Positions 55,420 through 64,000 of a stretch of DNA of 64,000 nucleotides are shown here, piece by piece. The notes beneath the pieces are model-generated. The model was not told the DNA's origin, searched no databases, and saw only the letters and a list, made by a program, of their open reading frames with translations. The position numbers and the translations under genes are program-made. The DNA comes from Ailurus styani (Eukaryota; Chordata; Mammalia; Carnivora; Ailuridae), in contig LNAC01000759.1 in NCBI GenBank assembly GCA_002007465.1, positions 330,260 to 394,259 of the forward strand. The letters are read 5' to 3'. Each line of letters begins with the position of its first letter. Positions within the stretch are counted from its first letter, which is position 1.

Positions 55420-55803
55420 GCTATCTTAGTCTGCTTAGGTTGCTGTGACAAAATAACACATACTGGGTGTCTTGAACAACAGAAATTTCTTTCTTACAGT
55501 TCTGGAGACTGGGACTCCAAGATCAAGGCCAATTTGTTCTCTGGTGAGAGTTTTCTTCCTGGCTTATAGATAGTTGCCTTCTCACTTTGTCCTTCCATAG
55601 TGGGCAGGGAGAGAAAGAAAAGGGAGACAGAATGTACTCTGGTGTCTATTCTTATAAGGTTACTAATCTATCAGATCAGGGCTCTACACTTATGACCTCA
55701 TGTAACCTTAAATTACCTTCCTATAGGCCTTATCTCAAAAACAATCACATTGGAGATTAGGACAACGTATGGATTCTGGAGGGACACAATTTAGTCCATA
55801 GCA
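55420..55803 (-). mobile_element. MLT1-like (MaLR/ERVL) solo LTR
   Basis: Reversed LTR text in order: 'tagtctgcttaggttgctgt', 'gaacaacagaaatttc', 'cagttctggagactggga', 'gattaggacaacgtatgg', 'gggacacaatttagtccata'. It is inserted in the old L1. No internal retroviral genes are present. Confidence 0.7.
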
Positions 55804-55930
55804 GATGGTATATAAATGGAATTATCACTTAATTTCTTTTTTGGATTATTCATTGTTGGTGTATTAAACACATTTTGTTGAGTGTTGATCTTGTACTCTG
55901 CAAATTTGCCATATTTATTTATTACCTCTA

Positions 55931-55931
<1 letters not shown>

Positions 55932-55966
<35 letters not shown>
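55932..55966. repeat. (GT)n microsatellite
   Basis: An uninterrupted run of about 17 GT units within the L1 remnant. Confidence 0.93.
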
Positions 55967-55968
<2 letters not shown>

Positions 55969-56130
55969 ATGTGTATGTTCTTTAGGGTTTCTGTATATAG
56001 GATCATAGCATCTGGTAATTGAGATAGTTTTATTTCTTCTTTACAATTTGGATGCCTTTTATTTCTTTCCTTTGTCTAATTGATTTGGCTGGAGTCATTC
56101 TTTCATTTTAAGGAATTGGCTCTTGCAATT

Positions 56131-57179
56131 GTTACAGCTGGCAAGTCAAATTTGTAGGGCACGGTGGTAGGCTGAAAACACAGGCAGGAGTTGGGGTTGC
56201 AGTCTTGAGACTGCATTTGTTCTTTCCCAAGAAACCTGAGTTTTTGCTGTAAAGGCCTTTATGTATTATCAAGGTTGATTGAAAAAGGCTATCCATGTCA
56301 TCAAGAGTAATCTTTATTTAGACTCAATCAATTGTAGATGAAAAACACATCTACAGAATTCTTTTCACAGTAACATCTGGATTAGTGTTTGATTAAATAG
56401 GTGAGTAACAAAGTTGACATGTAAAACCAACCATCACACCCAGTGAGTAGATAGTTTTATTAGTTCACAATTTTTTGAATAAAAAAATTTCACTTTTCTC
56501 ATGGCTTCAGTTTGGGTAGAATATACTTCCCCTACCCTAGTGACTTTGCATTTTGCCGTATGACTTGCTTTGGCCAATGGAATGTGAGTGGATGTAACAT
56601 ATGTCCGCTAGTTGGGAAACTAGATGCAGTCTGGAGAGAAGGGGAAGGCACGTATGTTTTGAATCCTTTGGCTTTGTGTGTATGTACGTGTATTTGTATG
56701 TATGTGTTTCTGCAGGCAATGATACAGTAGTGTCCAGCTTGAAATGGCTCCTACTGGCAAAAGAAGAAATACTTGGCGCACCAAGAAAAGTTAAACTCAT
56801 TAAGTATGTTAAAAATACATGAATTCTTAATATTGCCTAAAAACACCCTCACTAGTCACATTGAAGATTGCTAGGACATCAATTCATTATTCTGAAATTG
56901 GTAAACAGTGGTTAAAAAAAATAAAACAATTAACCTGCTTTTCCTACATGAACTGAAATTCAAAGTAACCAAATTGCTAATGAAGAAAAACTTTTTCATG
57001 GAAAAACTCCAATGAATAAATAAGGGAGGAATGATATAATATCACCATTTTGGAACTCATAAGAAGATAATGTTCCTAAGAAATAGCAAGTCCAGCTCCA
57101 TATGTAAAGAGCTCAGAAGTTGCTACTCCATCTTAACAATAAGTAAAAAGATGAACAAACTGAAAAATCAACAATTCTT
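56131..57179. other. Intergenic, mixed degraded repeats
   Basis: 'gttacagctggcaagtcaaa' (about 56132) and 'cttgctttggccaatggaat' (about 56564) look like parts of old LTR or MER elements. No gene and no confident family. Confidence 0.45.
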
Positions 57180-58115
57180 TTTAGATCTGCAGGAGACGTG
57201 AGGTCATAGGGCACATACTGCCCGCCATGTGAATATAGAATCACAATTTATTGGAGCAGCAGCCTCCATGGGAACCAGTGCCAGGGTAGGGAATCCTGAA
57301 CTGCAATTAATGAATTGCTGGAGGCTCAGTGTGGACTATTCTGACCCCCAAACTCCGGGGGGGACTGAGTCATGAGGCAGCCCCCCCACTTCTGTAAATT
57401 TATACCTCCAAGAACTCTACCAGGTTCTCACAGTAAATATCAGAGAAAAATCTTGTGCTCAGACAGGAGGAGAAGAAAAGGAGCCATCTGAAAATAAACC
57501 AGAGAACTCTGTTCTTCTTAGTAAGGCATGCTCTCAGAGGAAACTAGAACCTAACTTATTGGGGTTTTATTAGAGCCTAAATGACCTGGGGGAAGGAAAT
57601 ACTTAACTCTAGTCCACTCTAGTCATCCTGTCCCACATATGAGAGGAAGTGGGGAGGGAACTGAGAAGCACTTGTGAAGTTCCTGGTTCAGAGGCATAGG
57701 CTCACTAAAAGACTGAGACCTACTCATGAGACTGTAGAACACTTCACTTCCCCTAAATCTCAGTACTACATTATGAAAGTCCTGTTTACAACAGTTGCTT
57801 TTATGTGTCCAGCTATCAAGAAAAAAATACAAGTCTTTCCAAAAGACAAAAAACATAGTTTGATGAGACAAAGCACGGATATTGGAATTATCAGATTGGG
57901 ACTTTAAGACTGTGATTAAATGTTGAGGACTGTAAGGGATAAAGTGGACAGCATGCAAGAGTAGATGGACAATGTAAACATAGAGATGAAAGTCCTAACA
58001 AAGAACCAAAAATAAATGTTAGAGACCAAAAAATGTATAAAAGAAATGAATGCCTTTGATGGACCTATTAGTAGACTGGACATGGCTGAGGAAGTAATAG
58101 CTAATGTTTGCCAAA
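57180..58115 (+). mobile_element. Old LINE-1, 5' region and ORF1 remnant
   Basis: 'gatattggaattatcagatt', 'agtggacagcatgcaagag', 'gaatgcctttgatggaccta' and 'gtagactggacatggctgag' follow the L1 ORF1 coiled-coil region in order, with many stops and indels. Confidence 0.7.
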
Positions 58116-58440
58116 TAACCATTAGGTGGAAGGTTGAAAGGGAACTTATAAAAGTGGATCAGGATGACAACACTTGATCAATCTTAATACTGCAAGTGAG
58201 ATGATCAACTGTTGTGTACCTCCTGATGTGATACATCTCATATTGTTACAATTTATGAAATATTTTCAGAAAACCGGAAATCGAATCTAAATCTAATGAA
58301 ACCTCTAGATCTAACTACTAGTTTACCTGAAGAAAGAGACACAGAGTAACATGTTAAGTAACATCATAATAATAGAATCCACCCAGTACATAATGTGGTG
58401 ACCATTGTAGGAAAATGGAATGTAAACTGGCTATGTTAAC
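58116..58440. other. Intergenic, nothing recognised
   Basis: AT-rich sequence between an L1 remnant and an LTR. I cannot assign it. Confidence 0.5.
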
Positions 58441-58691
58441 TGTTATGGGCTGAATTTTGTCCCCCCAAAATTCCATGCTGAAGCTTGAGCCCCTAGGACC
58501 TCTGAATGTGACTGTATTTGTAAATAGAGTCTTTAAAGAGGTGATTAAGTTAAATGAATCTGTTAATATGGGTCCTAATCCAATATGATGGGTACCCTTG
58601 TAAAAAGAAGTTAGGACACATAGAAAGACAAGAGATAAGAGCACACCAAATCTGTGGTATTTTGTTATGGCAGCCCTAGTAAACTAGTACA
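58441..58691 (+). mobile_element. MLT1-like solo LTR, internally deleted
   Basis: Starts TGTTATGGGCTGAATTTTGT and ends GCAGCCCTAGTAAACTAGTA plus CA, the MLT1 ends. 'gggtcctaatccaatatgat' lies in the middle. The stretch after 'agacaagagataagag' jumps to the 3' end, so over 100 bases are missing compared with a full LTR. Confidence 0.75.
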
Positions 58692-60589
58692 ATAACACTA
58701 GGTGGAATAATTATTTTTTGGTTATAAGAATAACAAAAGCGGATTTCATCTATTAGAGATATAAAATGTAGTGTTTATAGGTGAAATTATGAATTTTGGG
58801 ATCTGGCTTAAAATATGTAAAAAATGCATGGTAGATGAAATAAGAATGCAAATTTTTGGTAATTACTGAAACTGAGTAAGAGGTGTTAGGAGTGCATTGT
58901 ATCTCCACTTTTGTATATGTTTGAAGATGTCCAAAATAGTTAAACATGTATGCACATGCACACACATACACATACGTGCAATATGCCAATATATATCATA
59001 TGAAAATAGAATTTTTCTCAGAATTCTAGCTCAAACTCATCCACTCTCATGTATTTGGCTACTGCCATGTGCTAAAGGCTCTCAAGTCTACAGTTTTACC
59101 CATTTCCGGTAACTCAGCATTTTTACTTGCTGTACCAGAGGTCTTTCACATGTAAAGTGTCCAAAATGAAGTCATCATTTTTTCCTTCATATTTTCCATG
59201 TTTTCCCTGCTGTTGATCATTGCAGTCCCACAGATAAGAGTCTGGCTTAGAGGTCTTCTCTCTTAGGCCCCATATCTCACCAGTCCTCAAGTTCCTGGAG
59301 TTCTACTTCTAAATATGTGTTGGGTCTGTCCTCTTTTATGGTATCACTTCCATGGCTTTCATTCCAGTTCACTGTCCTCTTACCTGGATGGCTTTAGGTC
59401 TCTCTTACAATCCTTGCTTCCTTTCTCATTCTGAGAATCCCTCTGCTAGTTTTGTTCATGTTGTTGCTAAAGTTGTCTTTTTTTTCTCATAACTTTTTAA
59501 AGAAAGTTGGACAGATAATATATGAACATGAAGCAGTGCCAAAGTGTATAACAATAGAAAAGTGAGTCTATCATTGTGGTACAATTTATGGTAGCACAGA
59601 TCTAGAAGGAACCAAATTTCCATCAGAAGATAACCTGAGTAAACCAGGGTAGGACCACATAATGGAGTAATCTGTGGCCCTAAAACCGAATGAAGTATAT
59701 AGCTGTCTATAGGATATATTGTTGTGTGAGGAAAGCCCCATACCTGTAATGAAACCTGGTTCCTTTTAGTGGGAAAGTAGAGCACAACCTGGCACTACTA
59801 GTGTTTGTGGCTTCCAGATTAGTCATTGTTTCTAGGCATTTCAGTGGATAGTGATAGGAAATAAATATAAGTATAAATAAAATAAAATAAATATACTAAC
59901 ATACGTCATGAAATTTAGGGACATTCCAATTTAAATTCAGTATTTTTGGGGTTTTTATTTAACTTCTTTATCTTATTTGTATATAGCCTTTCTCCCGCAG
60001 TGAAAATGCTACTGGGCAAAGTGCGCCTAAATAATGATTTGTCTTACATTACATTTGCAACAATCTTAGAATAACAACATCAAAACTATCATTAACAATA
60101 TGATCAGTGTAACATTTAAAGATTTTTTAAAGATTTTTTTTTGTCCTTAGAGTATATACTATAAAAAATAGATTATATAAATTATTTTTTTAAAAGATGT
60201 TTGAAATAATTTCTTTCAGGTTGGTTATGTTTTTAGGAATTTTTATAATTTACTTTTATAAGTGTGAAATAAATATATGATTACATATTAAATCTACAAA
60301 ATTAGGTTAAGCTCAGAAACTGTACCTTCTATTTCAGTTTCCTCATTCTGTTCTGCCTTCCCTATATTGTTAAGCAATGTATTTTAGTTTAATATACTTA
60401 CTATATGTATGTTTGTCACACATATGTGTAGTTATCATTTATATATATATATATGTGTATATATATGTTTCTTTTATTACTAAATAAAATAGAGAGGATT
60501 AAGCATTCTGTTTTTGTAATTTTCTCTACCTTAAGGAATTCAATTAATTTATGAGTAAAAGTTTCTTTCTAAAAAATAAAAGCTAATAG
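58692..60589. other. Intergenic, no gene seen
   Basis: Long AT-rich stretch. 'cttttgtatatgtttgaaga' near 58910 resembles the end of an old repeat. A TATA/TGTA microsatellite lies at about 60440-60467. Open frames up to 109 codons look accidental. Confidence 0.55.
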
Positions 60590-63500
60590 AATTCTGGGGA
60601 GGATGGTGGAGTAGGATGACACTAAGGTCACCTCCTCCCACAGATACACCCAAATGACACCCACATCAGTGTAAATAACTCAAAAAATGACCCAAAGACT
60701 GGTAGAATAGACCCTCCACAGCTAAACATAGAGAAGAAACCACATCAAAAATGCTAGGAATGGCGGAGATGCAGTTGAGAACAAAACTGACCTGTCATAC
60801 TGTCCGCAGTGGGGGAGGGACACTACAAGCATGGAGAAGGGAGAAGAATGGACCCCACACCAGGCATCCCAGGCAAAGGGGACTTGCACTGGGAAGATGA
60901 ATCCTCCTACCTTTGGCTTTGAAAACTGGAGGGGATTAACCAGTTTTTATAATCAGCGAGGTTTAACACCACTTAAAAAGCATTGACTCAGCTCTGGGAG
61001 AGCTGGGGGGCAGTGGGAAACTTGAGTGCTCACTTTAAAGAGACAGCATAACAAACGGCTCCACTATGTCCCACTACCCACATAGCATAGAAGCAGCAGT
61101 TTGAAAGACTCATGAGGTTTGGGAAAGATTTATTTACTAATCTTAGAACATGTGTTGGAGGGGCAGGGATCATTAGGAGACTTCTCCAAGGATAAAAGAG
61201 CTGACAGGCATTATTTTCCTCCCCTGTTCCCCAGTTTTCATACATCTGCAGGAACCAGTGCTAACACTTTCCACCTAGCTTGCTAATCACATGCCTTGCC
61301 CCTGCACTTTCTCTCAGACCTGCCCCCTCCAGCCTGCCCTCTGCAGTTTTCTAAGGCTGCTCCAGGTCTCCTCCCACAGCAGACTCACACAAACCTTGCT
61401 AACACCAAGTGCCCTCCCCCCCCACATTCTCCTATGAACCTGCCCCATCCAACACACGCTTGACAAGAGTCTGTCCAAAATAATGCTACAAGCATGGCAC
61501 TGTGCAAGCAGACCTGACGGGCAGCATCTCTCCAAAGTGGCTCCTACCTTGGAGAGAGGGGAAGAGAACTGGCTTGACTGTGGCCCCAGCAGTTGGCTGG
61601 GGGCAGGTATCTGGTCTGATTGCAGACCCCACCCAACAGTGAAAGGCTCCCAGGGGAGTGCCCTACATTTAAGTGTGACCATAGCTCTGGGAAATGCTTT
61701 GTCTGACCCAACTTGAGCCCAAGGCAGCCCCAGACTGGCCTCTTAGCAACAAAGAGACCAAACCTTGCCCACACAGGTAAAAGAGCCATTAAAGATGACT
61801 GGACTAAAGGCAAATGTGGCTTAGCCACAATAGTAGGGTGCACGCAGCATACATAGGGAAAAGACATTTCTGAAGTGCCAGGGACATTGTACTGCAGGGC
61901 ACTATAGGAGCTCTTCTTCGTAAAGTCACTATTCAAGAGTACGAGACAAAGCTGACTTTCTTAATATAGAAACAGATACAGAGAGTTAGACAAAATGAGG
62001 AGACAGAAGCATATGTCCCAAATGAGAGAAAATGACAAAGTCAAAGCAAGGGAGCTAAATGAAACAGATATAAGTGATATGACTGGTAGAGAATGTAATT
62101 GTCATATTCACTGGACTTGAGAAAAGAGTGGAAGATGTTAGACCCTCAACAAAGAGAAAACCTAAAAATGAATCAGAGATGAAGAACTCAATATCTAAAA
62201 CTAAAAACACACTAGAAGTAATTAGTATTAGAGCTGAGGAAGTAGAAGAATGGATCAGTGACCTGGAGGACAGTAATGGAGAGCAATAAAGCTGAAAAGG
62301 AGAAACAAAAAAGAATAATAAAAAATGAGAAGAGATTAAGGAAGCTCAGCAACACCATCAAATGTTAACACCATTTGCATTATAGGGATCCTTTTAGGAG
62401 AAGAGAAGGAAAAGGGGTGGAAAATTTCTTTGAAGAAATGAGAGCTGAAATCTTCACTAAACTGGAGAAGGAAACAAATCCAGATCCAGGAGGGGAAGAG
62501 AACCTCCAATAAAATCAACCCAAGGAGGTCCACACCAACACATATAGTAATTAAAATGGCAGAAAGTCATGATAGAGAATTCTAAAAGCAGAAAGAGAAA
62601 AGAAAGTTACATACAAGGGAAACACCATAAGGCTATCAGTAGACTTTACAGCAGAAACTTTGCAGGCCAGAAGGGAATGGCTTGATATATTCAGAATGCT
62701 GAGAGGAAAAAATCTGCAGCCAAAAATACTCTATCCAGCAAGACTATCATTCAGAATAGAAGGAGAGATAAAGAATTTCCCAGACAAAAGTTAAAAGAAT
62801 TCATCTCCGAGCCAGCCCTATAAGAAATGATAAAGGGGACTTTTTAAATGGGAAGGAAAGACCGTAAGTAAGGGTAAGAAAAGTGAGAAGTATGCACACA
62901 CACATACACATACAAAACCCCAAATTAAGTATATCTATAAAAATCAGTCAAGGGATTCACAAAAGAATGTAAAGTATGACACCATATGCCTAAAACATGG
63001 GATAGGGAGAGGAGCAAATATTTAGTGCTTTTAGAATGGGTTCAAACTTAATCAACCATCAAATTAATATAGACTGCTCTATGCATAAGATGTTATATAC
63101 AAGCCTAATGGTATCACAAATAAAAAATTCTTAATAGATATCGAGAGGGAGAGAGAGAAAGTAATCCAAGTAAATCACTAAAGAAAGTCAGAAAATCATG
63201 AGAGAAGAGAGCAAGAGAAGAAAGAAACAGAAAAGAACTACAAAAACAATTGTAAAACAGCTAATAAAATGGCAATAAGTATATACTTGTCAATAATTAC
63301 CTTGAGTGTAAATGGACTAAACATTCCAGTCAAAAGACATAGAGTGATGGAAAGGATAAAAAAGCAAGACCTATTTATATGCTGCCTACGAGAGACTCAT
63401 TTCAACCTAAAGACACATGCAGATTGAAAATGAAGGGGTGGAAAAACACTTATATAATTGGAAGTGAAAAGAAATATAGGGTAGTAACACTTAGACAAAA

Positions 63501-64000
63501 TGGGCTTCAAAACAAAGACTGTAACAAGAGACAAAGAAGGACACTACATAATCATAAAGGGAACAATCCAACAAGAATATAATAACAATTGTAAATATTT
63601 ATGCACCCAACATGGGAGCACCCAAATACACCAAATAGCTATTAACAAACATAAAGGAAGTAATTGATAGTAACATAATGATAGTAGGGACTTTAATTCC
63701 CCATTACATCAATGGATAGATCATCTAAACAAAATCAACAAGGAAACAGTGGCTATAAATGACACATTGGACCAGATGGATTTAACAGATACAATCAGAA
63801 CATTCTATTCTAAAACAGTAGAATACACTTTCTTTAAAAGCACACACAGAATAGATCATGTTAGGCCACAAAACAAGTCTCAACAAATTCAAAAAGACTG
63901 TAGTTATGTTATGCATCTTTCCTGACCACAATGCTTGAAATTAGTAAATCAACCCCAAGAAAAAATCTGGAAAGAACACAAATACATGGAGGTTAAATAA
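60590..64000 (+). mobile_element. LINE-1 with 5' region, ORF1 remnant and start of ORF2, running off the window
   Basis: A 5' region (from about 60595) is followed by ORF1-like text from about 61990 to 62860 ('gacttgagaaaagagtgga', 'gaatggatcagtgacctgga', 'ggctatcagtagactttaca', 'tcattcagaatagaaggaga'). An inter-ORF spacer leads to the ORF2 endonuclease region from about 63270, with 'gagagactcatttcaac', 'atttatgcacccaacatg' and a PDHNA-like 'cctgaccacaatgct' near 63921. All frames carry stops or shifts, so it is a dead copy. It is intact enough in order to be followed from 5' end to endonuclease. Confidence 0.82.

Larger units (their letters stand above)
51745..56130 (-). mobile_element. Old LINE-1 in reverse, broken by later insertions
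   Basis: Reversed L1 text can be followed in blocks: 51745-52230, 52880-53230, 53431-53680, 54080-54430, 55068-55420 and 55804-56130. Phrases include 'cattgatggccatttgggtt', 'ggagtggaattgcagggtct', 'ttggtctatatgtttatcct' and 'gattactatagctttctagt'. The blocks are separated by LTR-like sequence, a CanSINE and an MLT1-like LTR. All reading frames are disrupted. Confidence 0.75.

Noticed and set aside
63275..64000. ORF2-like frames of the terminal L1 as a functional reverse transcriptase gene
   Set aside because: The endonuclease region already carries several stops and frame shifts within 700 bases. It is a dead copy.

Overview
This window is mammalian nuclear DNA. It has long introns, vertebrate-type splice sites, CpG-island promoters and dense interspersed repeats. 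The 22 recognisable SINEs are tRNA-derived carnivore CanSINEs. Most carry the form I associate with mustelids (ferret, mink, otter, marten): a '...GGTTAAAGCCTCTGCC...' head and a '...CTGCCTACTTGTGATC...' tail. The family-level assignment comes from memory of repeat consensus sequences; no search was run. The gene order ALG5 (-) / EXOSC8 (+) / SUPT20H (-) matches the block on human 13q13.

Layout. 1-3441: the 5' end of ALG5 on the minus strand (coding exons 1 and 2; the rest lies left of the window). 3442-4586: a divergent ALG5/EXOSC8 promoter with two CpG-rich cores. 4587-11674: a complete 11-exon EXOSC8 on the plus strand; its exons join without frame error into 276 codons plus stop. 12050-47675: the complete coding region of SUPT20H on the minus strand, 25 coding exons joining into 858 codons plus stop. 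A conserved internal acceptor would give a 779-residue form. A further noncoding first exon probably lies in the CpG island at about 49.9-51.4 kb. 51421-64000: intergenic DNA made almost entirely of degraded L1, LTR and DNA-transposon remains. It ends inside a decayed L1 that runs off the right edge. I found no gene there.

Function. The three genes act in different processes: ALG5 in dolichol-linked glucose donor synthesis for N-glycosylation in the ER, EXOSC8 in the RNA exosome ring, and SUPT20H in the SAGA coactivator and in p38/autophagy signalling. They are neighbours by synteny; nothing suggests a shared pathway. EXOSC8 and SUPT20H are tail to tail, with 375 bases between their stop codons.

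Assembly. Two near-perfect direct duplications (about 740 bp and 228 bp) each meet at a single N and look like unmerged contig ends. The first duplicates the SUPT20H promoter island. A 171-base N gap sits in a SUPT20H intron. I found no convincing undescribed biological system. The most useful observations are splice-level features, the assembly artefacts, and a SINE inserted just inside an EXOSC8 splice donor.
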